From DASVDK01 sp036381125 [NCBI: Thermodesulfobacteriota bacterium] (lineage in GTDB: Bacteria; DASVDK01), in contig DASVDK010000177.1 in NCBI GenBank assembly GCA_036381125.1, forward strand, positions 1 through 64,000: a stretch of DNA of 64,000 nt, given 5' to 3'. The notes under the pieces are model-generated. The model searched no databases. It had not been told where the DNA came from and saw nothing but the letters and a program-made list of their open reading frames with translations. This document shows, piece after piece, positions 53,010-62,415 of the stretch (its first letter is position 1; the number at the start of each line of letters is the position of its first letter). The translations under genes and the position numbers were made by a program.

Positions 53010-54383
53010 TCAGCGCCTCGCCTCCCACGCGTTCATGCCGCCCACCACGTTGAACACCTCGCGGAAGCCGGCGCGGGCGAGGAGGCTCGCCGCGACACTC
53101 GACCGGTAGCCGCTCTGGCAGACGACGGCCAGGGGCGCGTCGCGCGGGGGGAGCCCCTCGCCCGACGCCAGCCTCGCCGGCAACTCGCCGAGCGGCAGGT
53201 GTCGGGCGCTCTCGAGGTGCCCCCCGCTCCACTCCGGCGGCCGCCGCACGTCGAGCACGAGCGGTGCACGCGCCGGGTCCTCGAGCCGGCGCGCCAGCTC
53301 GTCGGCCGGCATCTGCGCCAGCGTCGCCACGGGGCGGCCGGCGGCCGCCCACGCCGCGAGCCCTTCCTCGAGCACGCCGACCACCCGCTCGATGCCGACC
53401 CGCGCGAGCCGGATGCGCGCCTCCTCGGCGCGCTGCGGGTCCTCGGCCACGAGCACGACGGGGGTGTCGAGGCCGATCACGGCGCCGGCCCACGCGGCGA
53501 ACTGCCCGCCGAGGCCGATGTTGACCGAGCCGGGCAGATGCCCGGCGCCGAACCGGGCCGGATCGCGCGTATCGAGCACGACGGCGCCGGCGGCCAGCTC
53601 GCGCGCCGCGGCCTCGGGCGAGAGGGGGGCGGGGGGCGGCAGGCCGGTGAGGAGGGGCGGACCGCTCCGGTTGATCTCGGCGTCGCGCCCGAAGTAGCCC
53701 GGCAGCTCGGGGAGGTCGGTCGTCATCATCCGGACGAACACCTCGCGCGACATCGGCGCGAGGGCGTAGTTGAAGCGGCGCTCGCGGCCGATGGTCGAGC
53801 GGGTGTCGGAGGAGAGGTTGCGGCCGCAGAGCGATCCCGCGCCGTGCGCCGGATAGACCACGACGTCGTCGGGCAGCGCGAGGAGCGTGCCGTGGAGGCT
53901 GTCGTAGAGCTGCCCGGCCAGGGTCTCGGCCGAGACGCCGCGCGCGGCCACGAGATCGGGCCGCCCCACGTCGCCGATGAAGAGGGTGTCGCCGGTGAGG
54001 ACCGCAACCGGCCGGCCGCCCTCCACGACGAGCAGCGAGATGCTCTCCGGCGTGTGCCCCGGCGTCTCGAGGACGCGCAGGCGCACGCCGCCGAGCGCGA
54101 TCTCGTCGCCGTGGCGGGCCGCCATGTGGGGGAAGGCGACCCCGGCACGGTGTCCGAAGACGATCGTCGCGCCCGTGCGCGCGGCCAGCTCCCGGTGGCC
54201 CGAGACGAAGTCGGCGTGGACGTGCGTCTCGACGACGTAGCGGATCTCGAGGCCGTGCCGCGCCGCCGCCTCCAGGTACGGGTCGACGTCGCGCCGGGGG
54301 TCGACGACCGCCGCGACGCCGCCGTCGCCGACGAGATAGGAGGCCTGGGCGAGACAGCCGAGGTAGATCTGCTCGAGGACCAT
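53010..54383 (-). CDS. metallo-beta-lactamase-fold persulfide dioxygenase-like protein with two rhodanese domains
   Basis: 457 aa. Residues ~1-235 are an ETHE1/CstB-like MBL domain (ETHVHADFVSGH, PGHTPESISLLV, TGDTLFIGDVGRPDL, YPAHGAGSLCG). Two rhodanese domains follow. In the first the catalytic Cys loop is VVLVAEDPQRAEE, so it has no Cys; in the second it is AVVCQSGYRSS, active. Probably oxidises persulfide sulfur. ATG start has GGAGGTG upstream. Confidence 0.85.
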   Translation of the reverse strand: MVLEQIYLGCLAQASYLVGDGGVAAVVDPRRDVDPYLEAAARHGLEIRYVVETHVHADFVSGHRELAARTGATIVFGHRAGVAFPHMAARHGDEIALGGVRLRVLETPGHTPESISLLVVEGGRPVAVLTGDTLFIGDVGRPDLVAARGVSAETLAGQLYDSLHGTLLALPDDVVVYPAHGAGSLCGRNLSSDTRSTIGRERRFNYALAPMSREVFVRMMTTDLPELPGYFGRDAEINRSGPPLLTGLPPPAPLSPEAAARELAAGAVVLDTRDPARFGAGHLPGSVNIGLGGQFAAWAGAVIGLDTPVVLVAEDPQRAEEARIRLARVGIERVVGVLEEGLAAWAAAGRPVATLAQMPADELARRLEDPARAPLVLDVRRPPEWSGGHLESARHLPLGELPARLASGEGLPPRDAPLAVVCQSGYRSSVAASLLARAGFREVFNVVGGMNAWEARR

Positions 54384-54654
54384 GGGGCACCTCCGGGGAG
54401 GCGTCCGGGCCGGGCCCGTGCCGGCAGAGTCTCGGGGGAGGGCTCCGGCAGGGGCCTCCCGCCGCGCCACGTCGTTCGACCGCCCCCGCTCGGCGGGGGA
54501 CGATACGGCTCCTGTCCCGGCGTGCCGCCCACGGACCGGCGTCACGGCGCCCGGGCCTTTGGCCCGGGGCCGCTTGCGCGGCCCGCCTCAACGCTCCGGT
54601 GCCGGCGGCCGCCGCGTTCCGGCCGGTCCCGCAACCGGCCGCTGCGGACGGGCC
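54384..54654 (-). repeat. intergenic region with two tandem GC hairpins
   Basis: Hairpin 1: CCCGGGCC-TTT-GGCCCGGG (54550-54568). Hairpin 2: GGGCCGC-TTGC-GCGGCCC (54567-54584), overlapping it slightly. They follow the DsbA-like gene on the minus strand and no T-run is visible, so they may stabilise a 3' end or form a Rho-independent-like stop in GC-rich DNA. Confidence 0.5.
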
Positions 54655-55347
54655 CTAGAGCGCGGCCGGCCGCTCGGGGGCGTCGAGATCGAGGCAGCCC
54701 TCGGGCGCGCGGCCGTCGAGGAGGGCGCTCACCACGTCCCGGTACCGCGCCTCGTCCGCGACGCCGGCGAGGACGAACCGCTCGTCGAAGACCACGGTCG
54801 GCACGCCGGTGAAGCCGAGCGCCCGGGCGCCGGCGTCGTCGGCGAACGCGTCGGGCAGGAACGCACCCTGCTCGAGCCCGATGGCGAGCGGCGTCGGGTC
54901 CAGGCCGACCGCCGAGGCGCACTGCAGGATGACGCCGGGGTTGCCCGTGTCGCGCCCTTCGACGAAGAGCGCCTCCTGCAGGCGCCGCAGAAGCACGAGG
55001 TGCGCCGCCATCCCGGCGATCTCCTCGGCCCCCTTGACGGCCGCGGCCGCCGGCAGGGAGAGCGGCATGCGCGCGAGCTGCCGGCGCGCCCGGTCCGGGT
55101 CGATCGCCTCGCCGCCCGGCTGCGCCTTCGCCCGCGCCCACCCGGCCAGGATCGCCTCGGTCCGCGCGGCCTGGTCGGGCCATCGCCTGAGCGCCTCGGT
55201 CTCGTCGCGGGCGAGCAGGAACACCTTCCCGGCGAGCGTCACCCGGTCGCCGAACGCCTCCGCCACGCGCCGCAGCCGGACGGCCGAGAGGAACGACCAG
55301 ACGCAGACCGGATCGTGGAAGAGGAGGATGCGGACCGGATCGCCCAT
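54655..55347 (-). CDS. DsbA-family thioredoxin-fold protein (FrnE/HCCA-isomerase-like)
   Basis: 230 aa. FHDPVCVWSFLSAVRLRR is the N-terminal active-site region, with one Cys (CVWS) rather than a CxxC pair; helical insert ~60-160; GFTGVPTVVFDERFVLAGV supplies the cis-Pro. No signal peptide, so cytoplasmic. The single Cys suggests a glutathione/isomerase-like or reductase role. Start at 55347 is 8 nt from a -10. Confidence 0.78.
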   Translation of the reverse strand: MGDPVRILLFHDPVCVWSFLSAVRLRRVAEAFGDRVTLAGKVFLLARDETEALRRWPDQAARTEAILAGWARAKAQPGGEAIDPDRARRQLARMPLSLPAAAAVKGAEEIAGMAAHLVLLRRLQEALFVEGRDTGNPGVILQCASAVGLDPTPLAIGLEQGAFLPDAFADDAGARALGFTGVPTVVFDERFVLAGVADEARYRDVVSALLDGRAPEGCLDLDAPERPAAL

Positions 55348-55354
55348 GACGGCA

Positions 55355-55372
55355 GAGGGTAGCGCTACCCTC
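55355..55372. promoter_or_regulatory. 18-bp palindrome holding two divergent leaderless -10 elements
   Basis: GAGGGTAGCGCTACCCTC is a perfect palindrome. On each strand it provides TACCCT, ending 8 nt before the DsbA-like ATG (55347) and 6 nt before the YdjM-like ATG (55378). A single symmetric element probably drives both genes. Confidence 0.6.
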
Positions 55373-55377
55373 CGGGG

Positions 55378-55944
55378 ATGCCCTCCCCGCTGGGACACGC
55401 ACTCGCCGGGCTCGCCCTGGCCGTCGCCCTCGCGCCCGGGGCCCGCGTCGCGTCGGCGGCCGTTCTCGCCGTCGCGGCGAGCCTGTCGCCCGACCTGGAC
55501 TTCGTCCCGGGCCTCCTCGTCGGCGACCCCGGACGCTACCACCACCACGGGGCGAGCCACAGCGTGGGGGCCGCCGCCGCGGCGGCCCTCCTCGGCGGCG
55601 CGCTCGCGGCCTCCCCTTACGGGCGGGCAACCGGTCTCGCCTCCGTCGGCGCGGGACGCGCGGCGCTCCTCTGCGGGCTCGCGGTGCTCGCGCACGTCGT
55701 CCTCGACGCGCTCGCCGTCGACACGTCGCGGCCGTACGGGGTCGCCCTCCTCTGGCCGTTCGACGGCGCGTACCTGATCAGCCCGTGGACCCCCTTCGCC
55801 GACATCCAGCGCGAGGAGAGCGACGCGTCCGCCTTCTTCCGGACGCTCGCGAGCTCGCACAACCTGCGCGCCGTGGTCGTCGAGGCGGCCCTGATCGGCC
55901 CGCTCGTCCTCCTCGCGGTGTTGGCCCGCCGCCGGACGCGATGA
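55378..55944 (+). CDS. YdjM-like membrane metal-dependent hydrolase (small)
   Basis: 188 aa. PSPLGHALAGLALAVALAPG, SPDLDFVPGLL and HHHGASHSVGAA are the family's metal motifs, with about four hydrophobic segments. ATGA overlap couples it to tadA. A larger relative lies at 15.0-16.1 kb. Confidence 0.78.
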   Translation: MPSPLGHALAGLALAVALAPGARVASAAVLAVAASLSPDLDFVPGLLVGDPGRYHHHGASHSVGAAAAAALLGGALAASPYGRATGLASVGAGRAALLCGLAVLAHVVLDALAVDTSRPYGVALLWPFDGAYLISPWTPFADIQREESDASAFFRTLASSHNLRAVVVEAALIGPLVLLAVLARRRTR

Positions 55945-56429
55945 CCGACGACGCGCGGTTCATGGCAATGGCCCTGCGGGAGGCCAGGCGGGCGGCCCGC
56001 CTCGGCGAGGTCCCGGTCGGGGCCGTGCTCGTCGGGCCGTCGCCCGACGGCGCGGCGGTCGTGCTCGCGGCCGGCCACAACCTGCGAGAGGCCCGCCAGG
56101 ACCCCACCGCGCACGCCGAGATGCTCGCCATCCGCCGCGCGAGCCGCCGCCTCGGCGCCTGGCGCCTCACCGGGACCACGCTCTACGTGACGCTCGAGCC
56201 GTGCCCCATGTGCGCGGGCGCGCTCGTTCTGGCACGCGTCGCGCGCCTGGTCTTCGGCTGCCGCGACCCCAAGGCGGGGGCCGTGGGGTCGCTCTACGAC
56301 CTCGCCCGCGACCGGCGGCTCAACCACCGCCTGAGCGTCACCGAGGGGGTCCTCGGCGACGAGGCGGCGGCGCTTCTCAGCGACTTCTTCCGGGCGCGGC
56401 GGCGCGGCGGCGAGGCGGCCCGACGCTGA
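55941..56429 (+). CDS. tadA: tRNA-specific adenosine deaminase
   Basis: 162 aa. Zinc and catalytic residues in PTAHAEMLAI and EPCPMCAGAL. Converts A34 to inosine in tRNA-Arg(ACG). The ATG at 55941 overlaps the preceding stop (ATGA). Just upstream of two tRNA-Ser genes. Confidence 0.92.
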   Translation: MTDDARFMAMALREARRAARLGEVPVGAVLVGPSPDGAAVVLAAGHNLREARQDPTAHAEMLAIRRASRRLGAWRLTGTTLYVTLEPCPMCAGALVLARVARLVFGCRDPKAGAVGSLYDLARDRRLNHRLSVTEGVLGDEAAALLSDFFRARRRGGEAARR

Positions 56430-56470
56430 AAAAACGGAGCGATTTCGAGGCTTTCGGAGACATCGCGCGC

Positions 56471-56499
56471 TTGACGCCCCCGGACGCCGGTGGTACAGT
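56471..56499 (+). promoter_or_regulatory. sigma70 promoter of the tRNA-Ser/SRP region
   Basis: TTGACG (56471-56476), exactly 17 nt, TACAGT (56494-56499). Predicted start near 56506, 20 nt before tRNA-Ser(CGA). Confidence 0.7.
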
Positions 56500-56525
56500 C
56501 CCCTACCAGTTTTCGCCGGTTGCGC

Positions 56526-56618
<93 letters not shown>

Positions 56619-56666
56619 TCTGTGGAGGCGGGGTGCCCGGGGCGCCCCGCGTCGCCTGCATGCCCC

Positions 56667-56760
56667 GGAGAGATGTCCGAGTGGTTGAAGGAGCACGCCT
56701 GGAGAGCGTGTAGGCTGGCTCAAACCGGCCTCGAGGGTTCGAATCCCTCTCTCTCCGCCA
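56667..56760 (+). tRNA. tRNA-Ser (anticodon GGA)
   Basis: Same acceptor stem as the previous tRNA; anticodon loop CTGGAGA gives GGA; extended variable arm; GGTTCGAAT T-loop; CCA encoded at 56758-56760. Decodes UCC and UCU. Confidence 0.95.
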
Positions 56761-56795
56761 GACACGCAGCAGCCCCGCCAGGCCGGCGCCGTGAG

Positions 56796-56906
56796 CGGTG
56801 GTCGCTGGGTCCTTCGCAACGGAGCGCGGCGAACCCCGCCAGGTCCGGAAGGAAGCAACGGTACCCGTTTCCTCCGTGTGCCGAAGGGGTGCCTAGCGAT
56901 CACCCT
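56796..56906 (+). ncRNA. ffs: small signal recognition particle RNA
   Basis: Contains the apical-loop signature CAGGTCCGGAAGGAAGCA. The terminal helix is visible: GTGGTCGCTGGGT (about 56798-56810) pairs, with G-U pairs, with GCCTAGCGATCAC near 56891-56903. About 110 nt, the small bacterial type. It scaffolds Ffh for cotranslational membrane targeting. Lying just before dnaX is a common arrangement. Ends are approximate. Confidence 0.9.
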
Positions 56907-56961
56907 TGACGGCGTCGGCCGGGCCCGGGGCGACCCGGACCCTGGCCGACCCGGAGTACCG

Positions 56962-58758
56962 ATGGCCGACACCGGCGCCGCCTACCAGGTCATTGCCCGC
57001 AAGTGGCGTCCACCGACGTTCGACGACCTCGTCGGGCAGCGGCACGTCGCCCGGACGCTGCAGAACGCCATTCGCACCGGCCGTCTCGGCCACGCCTTCC
57101 TCTTCACCGGTCCGCGCGGGGTCGGCAAGACGTCGGCCGCGCGCATCCTGGCGAAGGCGCTCAACTGCACCGCCGCCCCCGGGCCCAACCCGACCCCCTG
57201 CGGCGCCTGCGCCTCGTGCGAGGCGGTCGCGGCCGGCACCGCGGTGGACGTCGTCGAGATCGACGGCGCGTCGAACAACGGCGTCGACGAGGTGCGGGAG
57301 CTGCGGGAGAACGTCAAGTACCTGCCGGCCTCGTCGCGCTTCAAGGTGTACATCATCGACGAGGTCCACATGCTGTCGACGGCGGCCTTCAACGCCCTCC
57401 TCAAGACCCTCGAGGAGCCGCCGGCGCACGTGAAGTTCGTCTTCGCCACGACCGAGGTCCACAAGGTCCCGGCCACCATCCTCTCGCGCTGCCAGCGGTT
57501 CGACTTCCGCCGCATCCCGCTCGACGAGGTGACCGCGCGCCTCGGGACGATCACCGAGGCCGACGGCGTCAAGGCGGACGTCCGGGCCCTGCGCCTCATC
57601 GCGCGCCAGGGGGAGGGGAGCATGCGCGACGCGCAGAGCCTCCTCGACCAGGTCATCGCCTACGCGGGCAGCGGCGAGGTGACCGAGGCAATGGTGCGCG
57701 AGGTGCTCGGCATCTCGGACCGCGCCGCGGTCCGCGACCTCGCCGACGCGGTCCTCGCGCGCGACGCGGCGGCGGCCCTGGTCGGGCTCGACGCGCTCTA
57801 CCGGGGCGGCTCGGACCTCCGGCAGCTCGCGCGGGACCTCCTCGAGCACTTCCGGCACCTGCTCCTCGCCCGCGTCGCCGGCGCGAAGGCGCTCGAGGCG
57901 GAGCTCGGGCCGGACGACGCCGCCGAGGTGGTCCGCCGTGCGGAGGGGCACGGCGTCGACGAGCTGCAGGCGCTCGTCGGCCTCCTCGTCAGGGGCGAGG
58001 AGGAGCTCTCCCGCGCGCCGGCCCCGCGGCTCGCCTTCGAGGTCACGCTGATCCGCATGGCGCGCGTGGCCGAGCTGCGATCGCTCGGCGACATCCTGGC
58101 CGACCTCGACCGTCTCGGCGCCCGCCTCGGCGGCGGCGACGGGACGGCCGGCTCGGGGAGCGGTCCGGACGGCGGCAAGCGCGGGCCCGGCTCGGCCGGG
58201 CCAGGCCGCGGGGGTGCCGGGCACCCGGCCGAGAGGTCGGGTGCCACGGGCGGAACGCCGCGGAGCAGCGCCGCCCGGGCGTCCACGGGCGAAGGCGGGC
58301 CTGCGCGCGGCGGCCGCGGGGCAGGGGCCGCGGCGCCCATCGAGCTGACGCCCGAGCGGTGGGTCGACGCCGTGCAGTTCGTGGCGTCGCGGAAGCCGGC
58401 CCTCGGCGCGATCCTTGAAGAGGCCGTGCTGCTCGAGGCGGCGCCCGGCCGGGTTTCGCTCGGCATGCCCGAGGGCAACCCCTTCCACGAGGACACGCTT
58501 GCCGACGCGGCGCGTTCCGGGGTCCTCACCGACCTCCTCGCGCAGGCGACCGGCCGGCGCTACGAGGTGCGGGTGGGGCGACTCACGGCCGGCATGTCGC
58601 CTCTCGCGCCGTCGGTGGCCGAGACCGCCGAGGCCAGGGCGAGGCGCGAGCGGGACGCGCTCCTCGCCGAAGCGCTCGCGCACCCGGTGGTGCAGGCCGC
58701 GGCCGAGGTCTTCGAGCTTGCGCCCGACGCCCTCGCCGTGAAGCCGCTCGCGAGCTAG
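56962..58758 (+). CDS. dnaX: DNA polymerase III subunit gamma/tau
   Basis: 598 aa. GPRGVGKTSAARILAKALNC (Walker A), zinc cysteines in CGACASCEAV, IIDEVHMLS (Walker B) and FATTEVHKVPATILSRCQRF. Clamp loader at the replication fork. A Gly/Ala-rich low-complexity linker (about 390-450) precedes the C-terminal tau-like domain. ATG at 56962. No slippery heptamer for a -1 frameshift was noticed. Confidence 0.95.
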   Translation: MADTGAAYQVIARKWRPPTFDDLVGQRHVARTLQNAIRTGRLGHAFLFTGPRGVGKTSAARILAKALNCTAAPGPNPTPCGACASCEAVAAGTAVDVVEIDGASNNGVDEVRELRENVKYLPASSRFKVYIIDEVHMLSTAAFNALLKTLEEPPAHVKFVFATTEVHKVPATILSRCQRFDFRRIPLDEVTARLGTITEADGVKADVRALRLIARQGEGSMRDAQSLLDQVIAYAGSGEVTEAMVREVLGISDRAAVRDLADAVLARDAAAALVGLDALYRGGSDLRQLARDLLEHFRHLLLARVAGAKALEAELGPDDAAEVVRRAEGHGVDELQALVGLLVRGEEELSRAPAPRLAFEVTLIRMARVAELRSLGDILADLDRLGARLGGGDGTAGSGSGPDGGKRGPGSAGPGRGGAGHPAERSGATGGTPRSSAARASTGEGGPARGGRGAGAAAPIELTPERWVDAVQFVASRKPALGAILEEAVLLEAAPGRVSLGMPEGNPFHEDTLADAARSGVLTDLLAQATGRRYEVRVGRLTAGMSPLAPSVAETAEARARRERDALLAEALAHPVVQAAAEVFELAPDALAVKPLAS

Positions 58759-58813
58759 GGTCACGGAGGACGCCGGAGCGGACGCCGGCCGCGAGCCGTT
58801 AATGGAGATTCGC

Positions 58814-59155
58814 ATGAACAAGAACATCGGCCAGCTCCTCAAGCAAGCCCAGAAGATGCAGCAGAAGATGCAGGAGCTGCAGGAGGAGCTGGGGAAGAAG
58901 ACCATCGAGGCGACGGCGGGCGGCGGCATGGTCACGGCCGTGGTCAACGGCAAGCAGGAGCTGGTGTCGCTCAGGATCGAGAAGGAGGTGATCGACCCGA
59001 ACGACGCCGCCATGCTCCAGGACCTCGTGGTCGCCGCCGTCAACGAGGCGATGGGCAAAGCCCGTCAGCTCGTGGCCGACGAGATGGGGAAGCTCACCGG
59101 CAGTCTCGGGCTGCCCGGCCTCGGGGGCCCGGGCGGTGGAGGGTTTCCCTTCTGA
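58814..59155 (+). CDS. YbaB/EbfC family nucleoid-associated protein
   Basis: 113 aa from the ATG at 58814; GGAG at 58804 is at the right distance, while the ATG at 58802 contains this sequence. [23 protein letters not shown] is the family's N-terminal coiled helix, and [24 protein letters not shown] the C-terminal helix. Ends in a Gly-rich tail. Classic dnaX-ybaB-recR order. Confidence 0.92.
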   Translation: MNKNIGQLLKQAQKMQQKMQELQEELGKKTIEATAGGGMVTAVVNGKQELVSLRIEKEVIDPNDAAMLQDLVVAAVNEAMGKARQLVADEMGKLTGSLGLPGLGGPGGGGFPF

Positions 59156-59751
59156 TCCCCTACGCCGGCCCCATCGCGGCCCTCATCGCCGAGCTGGCCA
59201 AGCTGCCGGGGGTGGGGGAGAAGACCGCCTCGCGGCTCGCCTTCCACATCCTGCGCGCCCCCCGGGGGGACGCCGACGCGCTGGCGCACGCCATCTTGCG
59301 GGTCAAGGACGAGATCCGGCTCTGCGGCACCTGCTTCAACGTGACCGACGTCGATCCCTGCCGCATCTGCGCGGACCCGAAGCGGGATCCGGCGCTCATC
59401 TGCGTCGTCGAGGAGCCGCCCGACCTCCTGGCCATCGAGCGGACGCGCGAGTACCGGGGGCGCTACCACGTGCTGCACGGCGCCCTCAACCCCATCGAGG
59501 GGGTCGGGCCGGAGGCGCTGCGCATCCGGGAGCTGCTCACGCGCCTCGCCGACGGCGAGGCGCGTGAGGTCATCCTCGCCACGAACCCGAACGTCGAGGG
59601 GGAGGCCACCGCCATCTATCTGTCGAAGCTCCTCAGGCCGCTCGGCGTGACGGTCAGCCGCATCGCCCACGGGGTGCCGATGGGGGGCGAACTGGAGTAC
59701 GCCGACGAGGCGACGCTCGCGCGCGCCCTCGAGGGGCGCCGCGCGTTCTGA
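59152..59751 (+). CDS. recR: recombination protein RecR
   Basis: 199 aa. Helix-hairpin-helix [20 protein letters not shown], zinc cysteines in [17 protein letters not shown], and Toprim [16 protein letters not shown]. Binds DNA ends with RecO/RecF. Counting to the family's usual N-terminus, [17 protein letters not shown] must begin at the CTG at 59152, overlapping the ybaB stop (CTGA); no ATG/GTG/TTG is closer upstream and GTG at 59212 would delete the conserved start. Confidence 0.9.
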   Translation: MIPYAGPIAALIAELAKLPGVGEKTASRLAFHILRAPRGDADALAHAILRVKDEIRLCGTCFNVTDVDPCRICADPKRDPALICVVEEPPDLLAIERTREYRGRYHVLHGALNPIEGVGPEALRIRELLTRLADGEAREVILATNPNVEGEATAIYLSKLLRPLGVTVSRIAHGVPMGGELEYADEATLARALEGRRAF

Positions 59752-59784
59752 CCCTCGCGCCGAGCGCCGCGACCGACCGACGGC

Positions 59785-59804
59785 CGCCCGCGGAGTTGCG
59801 GGCG
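59785..59804 (+). terminator. candidate hairpin behind recR
   Basis: CGCCCGC-GGAGTT-GCGGGCG, a perfect 7-bp stem, 34 bp after the recR stop. No U-tract, so termination is uncertain. Confidence 0.4.
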
Positions 59805-59887
59805 AAGCCGGGGCCGCGGGCCCGGCGGCGGCCGGAAGGTCTCGTTCGGCTTACGGTTTCGTCCCCCTTCCCGCCCCTTCCCGCCGC

Positions 59888-59914
59888 TTGACAACCCCCA
59901 CGGCCTGGTATAGT
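59888..59914 (+). promoter_or_regulatory. promoter of the mglB-mglA operon
   Basis: TTGACA (59888-59893) and TATAGT (59909-59914) with a 15-nt spacer, slightly short. Leader about 62 nt to the ATG at 59983. Confidence 0.55.
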
Positions 59915-59982
59915 GTCCGCGCCCACTTGCCCGAGAGCGCGCCCCGGGCGCGCCCCGAGTCGGCTCCGGAGAATGATCGCGC

Positions 59983-60471
59983 ATGGCTGGTCCGTCGCTC
60001 GTCATGTATGAGGGTGAGTTCAAGCAGATCAACGCCCTCATCGAGAAGCTGTGCCGGGAAGCCAACGCCAAGGTCGTCTTTCTGGTCGACAAGAACGGTC
60101 AGCTCATCGCGGCCACCGGCGAGACCAACGGCCTCGACACGACCTCCCTCGCCTCCCTCACCGCCGGCAACATCGCCGCGACCGGCGGCCTCGCGAAGCT
60201 GATCGGCGAGAAGGAGTTCTCCGTCCTCTTCCACGAGGGCGAGCGCGACCACATCCACATCACGCTCGTCGGCTCGCGCGTGATCCTGGTGGTCATCTTC
60301 GACCAGCGCTCCTCGCTCGGGCTCGTGCGGCTCAGGGTCAAGAAGGTGGCCGACGAACTCGGGACGATCTTCGGCGCGCTGCTCAAGAAGGTGGAGGCGA
60401 CCAACCACGACGCCGACTCGCCGTTCGCCGAGATCACCGACGACGACATCGACAACCTCTTCCGGGAGTAG
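59983..60471 (+). CDS. mglB: Roadblock/LC7 protein MglB (GTPase-activating partner of MglA)
   Basis: 162 aa. EFKQINALIEKLCREANAKVVFLVDKNGQLIAATGE begins the Roadblock domain, and SLTAGNIAATGGLAKLIGE follows. In Myxococcus MglB is the GAP for MglA in polarity control. The gene for MglA starts 10 bp downstream. Confidence 0.9.
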   Translation: MAGPSLVMYEGEFKQINALIEKLCREANAKVVFLVDKNGQLIAATGETNGLDTTSLASLTAGNIAATGGLAKLIGEKEFSVLFHEGERDHIHITLVGSRVILVVIFDQRSSLGLVRLRVKKVADELGTIFGALLKKVEATNHDADSPFAEITDDDIDNLFRE

Positions 60472-60480
60472 GCGGCCGCG

Positions 60481-61074
<594 letters not shown>

Positions 61075-61181
61075 GGTCCCGCGCGGACCCGCACGCCCGC
61101 TCGGACGCGATCGCCGCCCGGTTGCTCCGGCCGGCGGCATACCGCTCGCCTTCCGGCCGCCGGCCCCCGTCCGGCGCGCGC

Positions 61182-61187
61182 TACGAT
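61182..61187 (+). promoter_or_regulatory. -10 candidate before mlaE
   Basis: TACGAT 20 nt before the mlaE ATG; short leader of about 14 nt. Confidence 0.4.
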
Positions 61188-61207
61188 TCCCCCGAGACGA
61201 GAGCCGA

Positions 61208-62332
61208 ATGCGTTCGCATCGCGCGCACGACTCGCCGGCCTTTCGCCTCGAGTGGGCCGAGCCTGCCGACGGCCGGGCGCGCCTGCGCATCACCGGTGCC
61301 CTCGTGCTGCGGGATGCCGCTGCCTTCTCGAGGGAGGTCCGCCGCCTGCCGCCCGACGCGAAGGTCGTGCTGGACCTCGCCGGGCTCACCCGCGTCGACG
61401 CCGGCACGGCGGCGCTCCTCGTGCGCCTCGCGTCCGCACGCGGGACGGGCGACATCGTCGGCGCGTCGGGTCAGGTCGCGGCGATGCTCGCGCTGGTCGC
61501 GCCGCGCGGCACGGTCCTCCCCCCCGCGCCGCCGCCCACGGGCCTCCTCGAGCAGATCGGTGGAGGCCTCCTCAACCTGCGGGACGAGGCGAAGGCGACG
61601 CTCGGCTTCCTCGGGGACGCCGTCGTCGCGGCGGGTGCGGCCATCGGCGCGCCGCGGTCCGTTCGCTGGCGCGACGTCGCGCCGCTCATGGAGCGCGCGG
61701 GCGCCGAGGCGGTGCCGATCGTCGCCCTCGTCAACTTCCTCGTCGGCCTCATCCTCGGCTTCCAGGCGGCGGTCCAGCTCCGCCAGGTCGGCGGCAGCAT
61801 CTTCGTCGCCGACCTGGTGGGCATCGCCATGACGCGGGAGCTGGGACCGCTCATGACGGCGATCGTCGTGACCGGCCGCTCCGGCGCCGCGTTCGCGGCC
61901 GAGCTCGGCACCATGGCGGTGAACGAGGAGGTCGACGCCCTCGAGACGCTCGGCCTCGACCCGCATCGGTTCCTCGTCCTGCCGCGCACCCTCGCGCTCG
62001 TCCTCGTCGCGCCGCTCCTCACGGTCATCGCCGACGTCATGGGCATCCTCGGGGGCCTCGGCGTCGGCGTCGGCGGGCTCGACCTCACGGCCCTCGCGTA
62101 CCTCACCGAGACCCGGCAGGCGCTCACGCCGTGGGACGTCGGCTCCGGCCTCCTCAAGTCGGTCGTCTTCGCCCTCATCGTGGCCCTCGTGGCGTGCGGC
62201 CGCGGGCTCGCCACGCGGGGCGGGGCGGCCGGCGTCGGGCGGTCGACGACAGCGGCCGTCGTGTCGATCCTCTTCCTCCTCGTTGCGGCCGACGCGGTCT
62301 TCACCGCGCTCTTCCACGTCTTCGGGCGCTAG
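61208..62332 (+). CDS. mlaE: MlaE-family lipid ABC transporter permease with N-terminal STAS domain
   Basis: 374 aa. Residues ~10-100 form a STAS/MlaB-like domain (KVVLDLAGLTRVDAGTAALLVRLA); the rest is the MlaE permease (FLVGLILGFQAAVQLRQ, RELGPLMTAIVVTGRSGAAFAAELGTM, EEVDALETLG). Here MlaB is fused to the permease instead of being a separate gene. Part of phospholipid traffic between membranes. Confidence 0.92.
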   Translation: MRSHRAHDSPAFRLEWAEPADGRARLRITGALVLRDAAAFSREVRRLPPDAKVVLDLAGLTRVDAGTAALLVRLASARGTGDIVGASGQVAAMLALVAPRGTVLPPAPPPTGLLEQIGGGLLNLRDEAKATLGFLGDAVVAAGAAIGAPRSVRWRDVAPLMERAGAEAVPIVALVNFLVGLILGFQAAVQLRQVGGSIFVADLVGIAMTRELGPLMTAIVVTGRSGAAFAAELGTMAVNEEVDALETLGLDPHRFLVLPRTLALVLVAPLLTVIADVMGILGGLGVGVGGLDLTALAYLTETRQALTPWDVGSGLLKSVVFALIVALVACGRGLATRGGAAGVGRSTTAAVVSILFLLVAADAVFTALFHVFGR

Positions 62333-62415
62333 CGGGGGGATGCGTCCGTCCGGGTCGTTCACGCCGCTCCGCGGGTCCGGGCGGCGACGTGCGACCCGGC
62401 GGGTCTAGCCCGGCC

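Noticed and set aside
56962-58758. Programmed frameshift in dnaX making a gamma subunit
   Set aside because: No A-rich slippery sequence plus Shine-Dalgarno/stem was found; full-length reading suffices.
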